Assembly: GCF_000178855.1 (NCBI RefSeq)
Contig: NZ_ADVG01000003.1
Span: 806,001 to 870,000 of the forward strand
DNA length: 64,000 nucleotides
Source: Ktedonobacter racemifer DSM 44963
GTDB taxonomy: Bacteria > Chloroflexota > Ktedonobacteria > Ktedonobacterales > Ktedonobacteraceae
Reading direction: 5' to 3'
The notes under the pieces were generated by a model. That model was not told the DNA's origin. It worked only from the letters and a program-made list of their open reading frames with translations, and searched no databases. Positions 9,244 through 18,173 of the stretch are shown here, piece by piece. The translations under genes were made by a program, and so were the position numbers. The stretch's first letter is position 1; each line of letters starts with the position of its first letter.

Positions 9244-10482
9244 TTAGTTCGCGATCAGAGTCACATCATCGACGTACATATATCCGTAGTAGGACTGGCT
9301 GTTAGAGTTCTCGTGGTCCAGGAAGCGGATGCCTATCGTCTGGCCCGCATAGCTGGAGAGGTTGAAGGTTGCCTGCACCCAGGCGCGGTCGTTAGCAGTC
9401 TTCTTAAAGAGCTGCTGCACGACCTGTCCGCTGCTGTTAATGACATCTACCTCCTGCCAGGCGTAGGTGCTAGAGTCATTAGTAGTTGGCCAGTAGTAGA
9501 AGCTGAGCGACGCGCTGGTAGAGGTACTGGGAATAGTCACCATCTGGTAGGCGATTGAATCCCCTTGCTGACCACTGGTGGCACCGACACGCAACGAGTA
9601 GCTTCCACTGTGTTTCTGAGTGGTCGAGCGTACCGGATTGGGCGAACCCGAGTAGGTCCAGTTGCCGCTCGCTTCAAAACCACCATTTTGAATCAGGTTG
9701 CTGCCCGTCGGCGTTCCAGTTGGAGAGGGCGTAGGTGTAGTAGATGGAGTATGCGTTGGAGTGGGGGTTGGCGTGCCGCCGCTACCACTGCCAAACTGAA
9801 TATCGAGGATGGCATGTAGTTCAATGCCGTTGGGGGCAACACCCGTCTGACCATGCAGGAAGTCAAAGAAGCCGACACCAGTAACGGTCACAGGGACATT
9901 GGCGGTCTGAAAGCTACTAGTAACGTTGTAGCGAGCGTCAAAGGCTGTGCGAGCCTTCTGAATATCCGATAGCAACGGGCTGGAGGAGCCGACGCAGGCT
10001 GGATCTGGAATCTCGACAATCATGGTCTTGCCCGATGTATCGCTGAGAATCAGGTGATAGTCGGAATCGCTCTCCAGCTTATATTGCGTCAGTGTACCCT
10101 GGACCTGGTAGACAGTAGTCTCGGTTGGCTGGATACGGTTATTGGCTGGCAGATTGCTTGGAGCAGATAGCGCAGTTAACGTGGCAATTGTGGTCGGGGT
10201 GATTGACTGGAGATTGACCAGGCCAATATCGGCATCCGTGCCTGTTTTGACCGCCCAGCGCTCCACACCACAGCTTCCCGTGCTGCTCAATGGTTGAGAT
10301 CTAAGGCTCTCATGGTCCGCTTCGGCGTCTTGCAGGTCCTGTGGCTGTGCGGGCTTCGCGCTGACAAGCGAGTTGTACGAATATCCCACGCCTACAACCA
10401 CAAGCAGAAATACAAGGACGAGGGCGAGCAAGAAGCGCCTTTTGACGCCAAAATCTCGGATGAGTAGAAATAGTCTTTTCAT
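9244..10482 (-). CDS. Secreted, membrane-anchored protein with C-terminal jelly-roll domain
   Basis: 412 aa with GGGAG 6 nt before the ATG. A basic N terminus and one hydrophobic helix (about residues 16-36) give a signal anchor. Residues about 70-230 form a globular domain beginning CGVERWAVKTGTDAD, containing TVYQVQGTLTQYKLESDSDY (beta-rich, OB-like); I do not recognise a named family. A Thr-Pro linker follows. The last 150 residues begin NLIQNGGFEASGNW and end YGYMYVDDVTL, resembling CBM4/9-type carbohydrate-binding jelly rolls. It is probably an extracytoplasmic binding protein, with no catalytic motif seen. It is monocistronic. Confidence 0.7.
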   Translation of the reverse strand: MKRLFLLIRDFGVKRRFLLALVLVFLLVVVGVGYSYNSLVSAKPAQPQDLQDAEADHESLRSQPLSSTGSCGVERWAVKTGTDADIGLVNLQSITPTTIATLTALSAPSNLPANNRIQPTETTVYQVQGTLTQYKLESDSDYHLILSDTSGKTMIVEIPDPACVGSSSPLLSDIQKARTAFDARYNVTSSFQTANVPVTVTGVGFFDFLHGQTGVAPNGIELHAILDIQFGSGSGGTPTPTPTHTPSTTPTPSPTGTPTGSNLIQNGGFEASGNWTYSGSPNPVRSTTQKHSGSYSLRVGATSGQQGDSIAYQMVTIPSTSTSASLSFYYWPTTNDSSTYAWQEVDVINSSGQVVQQLFKKTANDRAWVQATFNLSSYAGQTIGIRFLDHENSNSQSYYGYMYVDDVTLIAN

Positions 10483-10710
10483 ACAAAACTCCCTTTCTGA
10501 ATGAAAAGCGTACCCTCTTTGGTTAAGAGAGGGATGACACCAGAGGCAAAATAGAAGAGAGAATTTTTATGGTTCTCAGGATAAGTATAACGTATATTCT
10601 TTATACAAACATTATTAACGTGTTAAAGCAGCAATTTGGCATAAGCGTGCATTAGAAAACAGTTAATCATACTTCTATCATTGCCAATAAGAGAAAAAGG
10701 CAATAGCATT

Positions 10711-11984
10711 GGTAGGACTCCATTAACTGGTGAAAGTGGGAGAGGCTTGCAAAAATTAGGCTCCATTGACAAGATATGGATATGCAAAAGACCATATTTC
10801 CCTCAATGGAGCCATCGAAACAATTTTGCCCTCATTCGATGTGTTGCGCAAGAGGGCAAATCGGGGCAGGCAACATCGTCATTCATGATCGCAAGCGAGA
10901 GCGCTATCGCTGTACGCGTTGTCGCAAAACCTTCAGCGCGCGCCGAGGAACCATGCTTGAGGGACTGCGCAAGCCAACCGAGCTCATTGTCATTGTGGTG
11001 ACGCTGCTCTCGTATGGCTGTCCGCTTCAAGCCATCGTTCATGCCTTCGGCCTCGATGAACGCACCGTGGCCAGTTGGCGAGATCGAGCCGGAATCCATT
11101 GCCAACAGGTCCATCAAGACATCGTTGAGACCGCCCAATTGGATCTGCAACATGTGCAGGCCGATGAGATCCGCGTCAAAGGCTGCAAGATGGTCGCTTG
11201 GATGGGTCTGGCCATCATGGTCAAGACACGTCTGTGGGTGGCCGGGACCGTCTCACGTACCCGTGATCGCGCCCTGGCTGATCGGCTCTTGCAACAGGTA
11301 CGACGCTGTGCAGAGCCCTTGAAAGCGCTGCTGGTCTTGACTGATGGCTGGTGCGCGTATCCGGGCAGTATCAAGCGAGCCTTTCGTGAAAAGGTGAAAG
11401 CGATGCCAGGGCGAGGACGCGCTCGCTTGGTCGTTTGGTCAGAGTTGCATATTGGGACGGTCATCAAGCGGACGCAGAAGAAACGGGTGGTCGAGGTCAC
11501 GCGTAAGATGTCGCATGGCTCACAAGAGGAGGCCGAGCGGCTCCTCCAGCAGTCACAAGGAGGCAATGTGCTCAACACGGCTTTTATTGAGCGCTTGAAT
11601 GCCACCATGCGCCAGCGGCTTGCCACCTTGACGCGCAAATGTCGTCAAAGCGCTCGCCACCTGCGTCCACTGGAAACGGGAATGTACCTGCTTGGGACGA
11701 CCTATAACTTCTGTTGGCCGCATCATGAGCTCGGCAAGCCAGTCCATGAGGGCAGAGCCTGCACGCCTGCCATGGCGGCTGGGCTGACTGATCATATCTG
11801 GAGCATAAGCGAACTCTTGCACTACAAAGTGGCTCCTCCTGCATGGGTTGAACCCAAGCAACGAGGACGGCGAAAGAAACAGGCACGTGAGCCGCTTTCT
11901 GTAGCCGAGCCTGCTCGCCTTCGGCCGCTGGTTCGGCTACGCAAGGGGGTCCTGTGCTCAGCCACCGGTTAGCGGGGTTCTACC
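10711..11984 (+). mobile_element. Complete IS1-like insertion sequence with 8-bp target duplication
   Basis: A 1274-bp element. Its ends are imperfect inverted repeats of about 22 bp: left 10711.. begins GGTAGGACTCCATTAACTGG, right ..11984 reads inward GGTAGAACCCCGCTAACCGG. The octamer ATAGCATT occurs directly outside both ends (10703..10710 and 11985..11992), which is a target-site duplication of IS1-family size. It carries one transposase frame. It sits between two promoters and breaks no recognisable gene. Confidence 0.85.
10776..11972 (+). CDS. IS1-like DDE transposase
   Basis: 398 aa. It has an N-terminal zinc ribbon (CPHSMCC, then CTRCRKTF), a helix-turn-helix (YGCPLQAIVHAFGLDERTVASW) and a DDE catalytic domain: Asp in VQADEIRVKG, Asp in LVLTDGWCAYP, Glu in NTAFIERLNATMRQRL. 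This is the InsA/InsB layout of IS1 in one continuous frame rather than two overlapping ones. ATGs occur at 10776, 10782 and 10806 and none has a good ribosome binding site. An 11-bp inverted repeat (GGCTCCATTGA at 10759, TCAATGGAGCC at 10803) brackets them and could hold translation down. Confidence 0.85.
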   Translation: MDMQKTIFPSMEPSKQFCPHSMCCARGQIGAGNIVIHDRKRERYRCTRCRKTFSARRGTMLEGLRKPTELIVIVVTLLSYGCPLQAIVHAFGLDERTVASWRDRAGIHCQQVHQDIVETAQLDLQHVQADEIRVKGCKMVAWMGLAIMVKTRLWVAGTVSRTRDRALADRLLQQVRRCAEPLKALLVLTDGWCAYPGSIKRAFREKVKAMPGRGRARLVVWSELHIGTVIKRTQKKRVVEVTRKMSHGSQEEAERLLQQSQGGNVLNTAFIERLNATMRQRLATLTRKCRQSARHLRPLETGMYLLGTTYNFCWPHHELGKPVHEGRACTPAMAAGLTDHIWSISELLHYKVAPPAWVEPKQRGRRKKQAREPLSVAEPARLRPLVRLRKGVLCSATG

Positions 11985-12128
11985 ATAGCATTTGAGGTGG
12001 GAATACAGCTGTATTTCACTTGCTACATCTTCTTAATTGCTATACAATAGGATTCGCTATCGATGCATTTACACCTTTCGATATTTTCTACAAACACCCA
12101 CCCCATCTCGAGAAAGGATTATTCTCCC

Positions 12129-13925
12129 ATGCTTTTCTGTCCTCATTGCCAGAGACAGAATCCCGATGACGCAGGCTTCTGCGCCTTTTGTGGCTATACA
12201 TTGACGCCTCTGCCGGAAGCGACCGAACGCAAAACTACTGCCAGCACACCCGGCAAGGCCACGGTCGCGACCGGACAGTCAGCAATCTCACATGCGGAAG
12301 CGGCAGAGGAACGCATACCAAACATCGGTATCGTACCTCTGCCCACGCCGACGAGCACACAAACTGTACCAGGAGCACCAGGGACGACCCAGATCAATCT
12401 GCCAGCCAGCGCACCCGGCACTCCTGGTACGCCTGGCACATTTTCCGCGGCCACAGGAAAAGTCGCCCAGGGGAGCATGGGTAAGACAGCCTCTGGCTTC
12501 CTCCAAACCGCAGCAGGAAAAGTCATCGTTGGCGCCATCGTGGCGGCGGTGGTTGTCACGGCTGCGGTGCGCGCCGCGCCCTTGCTCACGAAGGATACGA
12601 AGGGCTCGCAAGGCGCTTCCAATGTACAACAAGTTCACATCAAACCCACGCCGCGCCTGACCGAGAAGGTTCCGCCCACCGAGACGAGTTGTCCGCCCAC
12701 GGGCCAGGCACGCCCCATGGTCAGCGCCTACCTGGCTCAGGGCAAGAGCGATAACCTTGTCTATGTAGATAGTAGCTCCGGCGCCCCTGTCCTCAAGCGC
12801 TATGATGTCAAGACACAGCAGACCAGCACTGTTATTACTCTGCCTCAATCGCTGGTCAGCCATCCCCAGGTCTCCGGCAATGGGCAGTGGGTGCTCTTCA
12901 CCTCAACACCGGGAAACCCATTAGCCGGTTACGATCAACAACCAAAGAACGTTCCTACAAAAGTGCAGATGGTGCGCCTGGATGGACAGGGTCTCCAAAC
13001 CCTCTACTGCTCTAATCCAAACAATAGCCTGAGCAACATGGTAGTGTCGCCCGATAACAGTCATATTGCGTTCTCAGAAGAGCATTTAAATTTTGACGGG
13101 CAAACTCTGACAGATGATGCACATCTAAACATCCTCGATACACGCCATGGCTCGCTCTATGATGCCTATCCCGTCCACATTAATGGTGGAGGGACATTTC
13201 CGGCACCACTCGCCTGGGTCGACAACACACGCCTGGCAGTGACGATAGACGACGTCCAGGTAGCCAGTCCCGTACCACCAGATGGGATTTATCTGATGGA
13301 TATGATGCAGAAACGCGTTTATTCCTCGACTGACCAGTTGCAAAAGATTCCTGGCGCGGATACGCCTTTTGACTGGAGCGATGCCTTCTCTCCCGATGGG
13401 AAGACACTCTACACGAGCCAGTGTCCATCAGGCCAGTATGGCATTGGTGGAAATGGGGTGAGCGATATCGAGGCTCATCCCCTTACAAACGGCCAGTCGC
13501 GGACGATCCTGAGCAGTGGATCACAGCAAAGCACACCTGATATGCTTATCACCTCCATCATGGCAGTCACCAACACCAACATTATCTTTACTACAGCACC
13601 TGCTAGCCCGGCGGGTGGGCCTGGAGGGACCAATCCCAATCAAAAGGCTGGCACCTGGAGCGTCAACCTGGATGGTACGGGCCTCAAACAACTTAGTCCA
13701 AGTCAAGGCTCTGGCTTTGGACAGGATAAGCCTGCATCTTCCTGGCAAGCCGTCTCGCGCGACGCACAATGGTATGCCAGCATGGCGAGCCAGGCCACAA
13801 CATCCACTTCATCTATACAAATCACTTCCACGCAGGATGGAGCAACGCCTATCAAACTAGCTACAATCTCAAACTTAAACAATGGTAACCCTTTAGTGTT
13901 CCTCGCAGGCTGGACGCAGATGTAG
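12129..13925 (+). CDS. Zinc-ribbon, membrane-anchored beta-propeller protein
   Basis: 598 aa from ATG 12129, the Met just before the zinc ribbon, with AAAGGA 11 nt upstream. Order: zinc ribbon MLFCPHCQRQNPD..FCAFCG (residues 1-20); Ala/Pro/Thr-rich linker (20-135); one membrane helix around VIVGAIVAAVVVTAAV; then an extracytoplasmic region of about 400 residues with TolB/WD40-like blades (ISGNGQWVLFTS-like, VSPDNSHIAFSEE, FSPDGKTLYTSQ). This layout of cytosolic zinc ribbon, membrane helix and outside sensor-like propeller is frequent in Ktedonobacteria; the function is unknown. No enzyme motif is seen. Dispersed-repeat halves follow its stop. Confidence 0.75.
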   Translation: MLFCPHCQRQNPDDAGFCAFCGYTLTPLPEATERKTTASTPGKATVATGQSAISHAEAAEERIPNIGIVPLPTPTSTQTVPGAPGTTQINLPASAPGTPGTPGTFSAATGKVAQGSMGKTASGFLQTAAGKVIVGAIVAAVVVTAAVRAAPLLTKDTKGSQGASNVQQVHIKPTPRLTEKVPPTETSCPPTGQARPMVSAYLAQGKSDNLVYVDSSSGAPVLKRYDVKTQQTSTVITLPQSLVSHPQVSGNGQWVLFTSTPGNPLAGYDQQPKNVPTKVQMVRLDGQGLQTLYCSNPNNSLSNMVVSPDNSHIAFSEEHLNFDGQTLTDDAHLNILDTRHGSLYDAYPVHINGGGTFPAPLAWVDNTRLAVTIDDVQVASPVPPDGIYLMDMMQKRVYSSTDQLQKIPGADTPFDWSDAFSPDGKTLYTSQCPSGQYGIGGNGVSDIEAHPLTNGQSRTILSSGSQQSTPDMLITSIMAVTNTNIIFTTAPASPAGGPGGTNPNQKAGTWSVNLDGTGLKQLSPSQGSGFGQDKPASSWQAVSRDAQWYASMASQATTSTSSIQITSTQDGATPIKLATISNLNNGNPLVFLAGWTQM

Positions 13926-13929
13926 CCCG

Positions 13930-13987
13930 CTACTGGCGTACGCGGCTACTTGCCTTCATTGTTGTAGGGTCCATGCTGGCATGGACT
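13930..13987. repeat. Two dispersed-repeat half copies
   Basis: 13930..13952 (CTACTGGCGTACGCGGCTACT...) matches one arm of the inverted repeat at 47594..47651. 13962..13987 (TTGTAGGGTCCATGC then TGGCATGGACT) is a solo copy of the TGTAGGGTCCATGC palindromic family also present at 16070, 37284 and 61985. They lie side by side in the gap between two genes on the same strand. Confidence 0.75.
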
Positions 13988-14032
13988 CTATAATATGCTG
14001 TTGGACAAGTTAGTAAAGTGAGGAATATACAT

Positions 14033-15055
14033 GTGCGACAAACCTTGTTGCCTGACGAACTCCGGACGCTGGTTACTCAGCGGTATGGACTTACGCTGGG
14101 AGAAGCCAAGCGGCTGGAGGGCGGAGATGAGTGTTTGATCTGGCAAGTCACGGCCAACGAGGGCGATGTGGTTGTGCGCCTCAGTCCTCCCTGGCGCTCG
14201 CCCGAACGCCTGACCTGGACACACCGGGTGACGCTCGCGCTTCACGAGATGTTACCCCAGGTCGTTACGCCTATCCTGGCCCTTGATGGGGAGACATTAT
14301 TTCGCTATCAGCAACAATCCGTGGCTCTCTTCCCCTATATCACTGGAACACAGCTTGACCGGGATAACTCCGCACATAGGCAGGAAGCCGCTCATTTGCT
14401 GGCACACCTACATAGAGCACTCCTAAATTGCGCGCCCATGTCTGCTACTCTGGAGCGAGAACGCTTGCTTGGGGCGCCTCCCCTATTCCCTACGCCCGAT
14501 CCAGCGGAACTGGTCGATCCCGAGCTGGACGCCTGGCACGCTTCTCTGTCAGGTAGATATAAGCGGCTCACGATAGGTCTGATTCATGGTGATTACTATC
14601 GACGCAACCTCCTGACACGGGGTAAACAGCTTGTTGGGCTGCTGGACTGGGATGACCTGCATACAGATTATCTTATGCAAGAGGTGGCCTGGTCTACCTG
14701 GGAGCTATGCCACAAACCCATGGGCGACGACTGGTATCCTGAGCACGTTCAGGACTTTGTTAGATGCTATCGCGAGGCTGGTGGCCCCTGTCAGGAAGAG
14801 GAGTACAGCCACTTTATCCCTTTTATCCGCTGGCGCCTGCGCGAGGAGATGCGCCGCCACTACGCCGCCGTGGCCCGCGGACTCCCCGGCGAGCCTGAGT
14901 ACGCGGCTATCGCTCTTCCAGGCAATATTTTCTCGGTCCTCGGCAGAATCTTCACACAACGCAAAAACATGGCAATCATTGGCCTGGTGCTTTCCTTTGT
15001 CAGCCTTCTCCTCGTCATCGGCAACATCCTGGATTACCTGGCTACTCTTCACTAG
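14033..15055 (+). CDS. APH-fold phosphotransferase with C-terminal membrane helix
   Basis: 340 aa. GTG 14033 is preferred because GAGGA lies 8 nt upstream; another GTG at 14018 lacks one. The kinase-like fold has the catalytic loop LIHGDYYRRNLL (HxDxxxxN) and metal-binding VGLLDWDDLHTD. The family includes homoserine kinase-like and aminoglycoside/choline kinases that phosphorylate small hydroxyl compounds; the N-terminal DECLIWQVTANEGDVVVRLS is its nucleotide loop/Lys strand. Unusually, the last 30 residues form a hydrophobic helix (MAIIGLVLSFVSLLLVIGNI) that would tether it to the membrane. The substrate is unknown. Confidence 0.75.
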   Translation: MRQTLLPDELRTLVTQRYGLTLGEAKRLEGGDECLIWQVTANEGDVVVRLSPPWRSPERLTWTHRVTLALHEMLPQVVTPILALDGETLFRYQQQSVALFPYITGTQLDRDNSAHRQEAAHLLAHLHRALLNCAPMSATLERERLLGAPPLFPTPDPAELVDPELDAWHASLSGRYKRLTIGLIHGDYYRRNLLTRGKQLVGLLDWDDLHTDYLMQEVAWSTWELCHKPMGDDWYPEHVQDFVRCYREAGGPCQEEEYSHFIPFIRWRLREEMRRHYAAVARGLPGEPEYAAIALPGNIFSVLGRIFTQRKNMAIIGLVLSFVSLLLVIGNILDYLATLH

Positions 15056-15099
15056 TATTCTAAGTAATACCCATGTTTGTGCGATAATGCAAGGAGTGT

Positions 15100-15136
15100 A
15101 GCAGGCACACGCTTATGCGGCGCGCCTGCTTTTCTT
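15100..15136 (+). terminator. Intrinsic terminator after the APH-fold gene
   Basis: AGCAGGC (15100) pairs with GCCTGCT (15124), followed by TTTCTT. It ends just before the AGGAGG ribosome binding site of the LLM oxidoreductase, so it may end the upstream transcript or act as an attenuator. Confidence 0.55.
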
Positions 15137-15147
15137 AGGAGGAAACT

Positions 15148-16068
15148 ATGCGTTTAGGATTACAAGTAGGCATAACGAAAACTCAGCATCGCTCTATTAG
15201 CGATTATCTTGTTGGCCTGGCCGAGCAAGCGGACCAGGCAGGCTTCTCAACTCTAACAGTGCCAGACCACTTCTCGCTGCGGCCAGAGAGTATGCCCTGG
15301 ATCAGAAGAGATGAGAGTAGCTCGGCACCGGCCGTGACCGATTTTTATGAAGCCTGGAGTGTGCTGGCCTTTATCGCGGCTCGCACCAGCCGTATTAGAC
15401 TCAGTACTATAGTCTCAGGAATCACCATGCGCTACCCGGCGGTCCTGGTGAAAACGGCGGATACCCTGGACGCGCTCTCAAATGGCCGGGCATACCTGGG
15501 CCTGGGCGCGAGTCCTGGTTTTGGCGCCGATGAGCACCAGCGCATGGGTCTGCCCTTTCCCCCGGCGGGCGAGCGGGTGGCTCGTTTAGAAGAGGTGCTC
15601 CAGATGGCTCTGCAACTCTGGTCAGGCGAGGATAAGCCCTTTGAGGGAAACTACTACCAGCTCGCAAGCACCATTGGTGATCCATTGTACGTCCAGCAGC
15701 CCCATCCCCCCATTTTGATCGCGGGCCAGGGCAACAGGATGCTGCGCCTGATGGCCAGGTACGCCGACGTGGTGAGTATTGGCTTTGCACAAAATCTTGA
15801 CGACATGCGCGCCAAGTTAGAGACTCTGCATAAGCATTGCGAGGAATTGAATCGCCCCTACGAGCAGATCCAGAAAACCACGCTTATGCTGGCGCCTACA
15901 GCGCATGATGGGCACCTGGACCCGGCAGTGCTCGACACATTCAGAGCCCTGGCCGAGCTTGGCATCGATGAAGTCATGGTTAGCGCGCCTTCCGATCCCG
16001 CGACCTTTGACCTCCTCGCCACTGAACTACTCCCGGTCGTAGAAAAAATCCCCGTTGCCGGGCGCTAA
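15148..16068 (+). CDS. LLM-class (luciferase-like) F420/FMN-dependent oxidoreductase
   Basis: 306 aa, preceded by an excellent ribosome binding site (TTAGGAGGAAACT). It is a bacterial luciferase-like TIM barrel: MRLGLQVGI start, LTVPDHF at strand 2, WSVLAFIAARTSRIRLSTIVSG, the TADTLDALSNGRAYLGLGAS segment typical of F420-dependent members, and ILIAGQGNRMLRLMARYADV. Family members reduce or oxidise small organics with F420 or FMN; several belong to actinobacterial and Chloroflexota secondary metabolism. The Ser-Gly stretch after RLSTIV fits F420 better than FMN, but the cofactor is inferred. A dispersed repeat follows directly after the stop. Confidence 0.85.
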   Translation: MRLGLQVGITKTQHRSISDYLVGLAEQADQAGFSTLTVPDHFSLRPESMPWIRRDESSSAPAVTDFYEAWSVLAFIAARTSRIRLSTIVSGITMRYPAVLVKTADTLDALSNGRAYLGLGASPGFGADEHQRMGLPFPPAGERVARLEEVLQMALQLWSGEDKPFEGNYYQLASTIGDPLYVQQPHPPILIAGQGNRMLRLMARYADVVSIGFAQNLDDMRAKLETLHKHCEELNRPYEQIQKTTLMLAPTAHDGHLDPAVLDTFRALAELGIDEVMVSAPSDPATFDLLATELLPVVEKIPVAGR

Positions 16069-16069
16069 A

Positions 16070-16171
16070 TTGTAGGGTCCATGCTGGCATGGACTCCGAG
16101 CGTAGCGCTATGCTCCAACGTCGGGGTGTCGGCCTGCGGGCCGGGCGAGTCTATGCCAGCATGACCCTACA
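16070..16171. repeat. TGTAGGGTCCATGC palindromic repeat, full copy
   Basis: The left arm TTGTAGGGTCCATGC..TGGCATGGACT and right arm AGTCTATGCCAGCATGACCCTACA are near-perfect inverted copies (one substitution, one deletion). They enclose about 50 bp of GC-rich sequence with its own minor pairing. It starts 2 bp after the LLM gene stop. Confidence 0.8.
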
Positions 16172-16204
16172 CATAACCAGCAAGAGAAGGAGAATGAATC
16201 TCAC

Positions 16205-16972
16205 ATGAGCAGCATCAAGCAAGCGGTTTCCTGGTGGTGTTTCGCCAACAGGGGCATGACGCCCCGCGAGTTACTACAAGCCAGCGCCGACATCGGCTAT
16301 CAAGCTGTTGAGCTGATCGAGCCAGAATACTGGCCATTGGTCAAGGAGTTCGGCTTAACCATCGCCTCGACAAATGGTGGGCTCTCCATTGAGCAGGGAC
16401 TCAACCGGCGCGAGCATCACGCTCAGTTGGAGCGGGATATCCGCGCCACTATCGAGCAGGCGGAAAAATGGGGCATCCCCAATGTGATCGTCTTCAGCGG
16501 GAACCGCCAGGGGCTTGACGACAGAACCGGAGCCGAAATCACGGCAGAGGGCCTGAGCCGTGTCGCCAGGGCCGCCGAGGACGCTGGCGTCACCCTGGTT
16601 ATGGAGCTGTTGAATAGCAAGATCGACCACTCCGATTACCAGTGTGATAAGTCGGCCTGGGGCATCGAGGTATGCCGCATGGTCAATTCTCCGCGCGTCA
16701 AGCTGCTGTATGATATTTACCACATGCAGATCATGGAAGGCGACATTATACGCACCATTCAGGACCACCACGCCTATTTCGCCCACTACCATACGGCAGG
16801 CAATCCTGGTCGCCACGAGATCGACGAAACCCAGGAAATTTACTATCCACCCATTGTACGCACAATTCTCGCCACCGGCTACGAGGGCTACCTTGGGCAA
16901 GAGTTCGTACCCCTTGGGGACCCACTCACAGCACTCAAGCAAGCATATGCCCTCTGCAATGTAAAAATATAA
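16205..16972 (+). CDS. Hydroxypyruvate isomerase-like TIM-barrel protein
   Basis: 255 aa. AP-endonuclease-family-2/xylose-isomerase-like TIM barrel: SWWCFANRGMTPRELLQASADIGYQAVELI, NVIVFSGNR, a metal-binding Glu in VTLVMELLNSK, LLYDIYHMQIMEGD (Asp and His ligands), HYHTAGNPGRHE (the Hyi signature) and GYLGQEFVPLGDP. Hyi enzymes interconvert hydroxypyruvate and tartronate semialdehyde, or related keto sugars; the exact substrate is uncertain. AAGGAG lies 12 nt upstream. A tiny ATG-AAT-CTC-ACA-TGA frame overlaps the start codon and could be a leader. The stop codon lies inside the hairpin that follows. Confidence 0.8.
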   Translation: MSSIKQAVSWWCFANRGMTPRELLQASADIGYQAVELIEPEYWPLVKEFGLTIASTNGGLSIEQGLNRREHHAQLERDIRATIEQAEKWGIPNVIVFSGNRQGLDDRTGAEITAEGLSRVARAAEDAGVTLVMELLNSKIDHSDYQCDKSAWGIEVCRMVNSPRVKLLYDIYHMQIMEGDIIRTIQDHHAYFAHYHTAGNPGRHEIDETQEIYYPPIVRTILATGYEGYLGQEFVPLGDPLTALKQAYALCNVKI

Positions 16973-17040
16973 TTCGATGTATATGTTGTATGGGGCGTGG
17001 GCGGACGACCACGCCCCATACAACATATACATCGAATTAT
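16969..17040. terminator. Perfect 32-bp inverted repeat at gene end
   Basis: The arms 16969..17000 and 17009..17040 are exact reverse complements with an 8-nt loop. The stop codon of the isomerase gene (16970-16972) is in the left arm. It lies between convergent genes and has no T-run. It could end transcription both ways or protect 3' ends. Confidence 0.75.
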
Positions 17041-17071
17041 GTACCCAAAGTATTAAAGTTCATGTTGGCAA

Positions 17072-18097
17072 TTAAAGGATGGTCCCATACTCGGTCAGCA
17101 TCTGTTCGTACCAGGTGCGGGAATACTTATGCTCGTGGGGGTGCAGGGCGTGCTGGCAGCGGGTACCGTAGAGCTGTCCCAAGAGTGTTGCCGCTTGAAT
17201 GATGCGCTGCTCCTCCGGGGTGAATGGCTGCTGGCGCGCCGCCTCGTAGTCGGAGATAAAGGCTGCGGCGTCCGCGTGGGTAGTCTCGACGTTGGTTATG
17301 CCTGGCTGCTCACTATAGGTGAATGTGGAGGCGGTGGCGCCGACGCTGACCAGCTCCGAGCGCAGGGTGAGGCTATCCCAGTCGTAGACCATGCGCAGGT
17401 GATCACCCACGAAGCGCATCTGGTTGGCCGAGAAGTCGCCGTGGGCCAGAATGGGCTCCCGCTCGTCGGCTTCGATGATTCTTTTGACCTTCCAGGCCAG
17501 CTCGTCGATCCACTCCGCGCCCTCGCGCGTGGCCTCAAAGTCAAAGATGGCGTTATGGGGTTTGGGCCAGAGGACATCGGACGGGAGACGCAGATCAAAG
17601 GGTGTTGGATCAATGCCGTCCTGCTCTACATGGCGCAGGAGCTGGATCAGTTCACGAAGGGCCGTGGCGATGGCCTTGCGAACTGCCGGATCGTGCGCAT
17701 CCCTGAATACGCCCTCGTCGACCAGTTCATCAATGGTTGCCAGGCCCTTGCCCAGGGGCCGGGGGCCGGCGACCGGGCAAGGGCAGGGATAGCCCCGCGC
17801 AACTAAATAGCGCTGCACGTCTCCCATCTGGGTCAAGAGCGTAAGCGGGCGCTCAGGCTTATGGGCCTTGATGACGATACGCTGCTTGCCAGGCATCTCT
17901 AGCCCAAATACGACGCCGATACTACAGAAGAAGAAGAGCGCCTCGGCTGGCTGCTGGCCCAGCTCTGCTTCGCAGAACTCATAGATATGGCGTGCTACCG
18001 TCGCTGGCTCTTCGCTTTGAAAGATCTCTTGCAGGAGCGGGACCTGGCCCCACGGGGCGATGCGTTCGGCAATTAGCTTCGTCAAGTGATCGAGCAT
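17072..18097 (-). CDS. APH-fold phosphotransferase
   Basis: 341 aa from ATG 18097 with GAGG 8 nt upstream; longer in-frame starts exist but lack sites and would run through the divergent gene. The phosphotransferase loop ILAHGDFSANQMRF (HGDxxxxN) is followed by MVYDWDSLTLRSE (DxD-type metal site). The N-terminal lobe includes RIVIKAHKPERP as the likely ATP-binding Lys strand and a Cys/Pro-rich RGYPCPCPVAGPRPLG. It probably phosphorylates a small alcohol or amino compound. It is divergently transcribed from the acyltransferase gene with only 76 bp between starts, so the two may share control. Confidence 0.75.
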   Translation of the reverse strand: MLDHLTKLIAERIAPWGQVPLLQEIFQSEEPATVARHIYEFCEAELGQQPAEALFFFCSIGVVFGLEMPGKQRIVIKAHKPERPLTLLTQMGDVQRYLVARGYPCPCPVAGPRPLGKGLATIDELVDEGVFRDAHDPAVRKAIATALRELIQLLRHVEQDGIDPTPFDLRLPSDVLWPKPHNAIFDFEATREGAEWIDELAWKVKRIIEADEREPILAHGDFSANQMRFVGDHLRMVYDWDSLTLRSELVSVGATASTFTYSEQPGITNVETTHADAAAFISDYEAARQQPFTPEEQRIIQAATLLGQLYGTRCQHALHPHEHKYSRTWYEQMLTEYGTIL

Positions 18098-18173
18098 CTT
18101 TTCTGCCTCTTTCTTCAATGTGCTCCTTAATAGTATCATATGCAGAGGAAAACGATGAGCAAAAGGAGTTAAT

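Noticed and set aside
9715..9775. Repetitive GTTGGAGTGGG-like sequence as a possible tandem or CRISPR-like repeat
   Set aside because: It is the coding sequence of a Thr-Pro linker (TPTPTPT). Similar stretches at 35030 and 37750 have the same cause. No CRISPR array was seen anywhere in the window.
16355..17806. Long open frames antisense to the isomerase gene (about 225 codons) and antisense to the APH-fold gene (about 225 codons)
   Set aside because: The opposite strand encodes well-recognised families with ribosome binding sites. The antisense frames have no motifs and follow from GC-rich codon bias.
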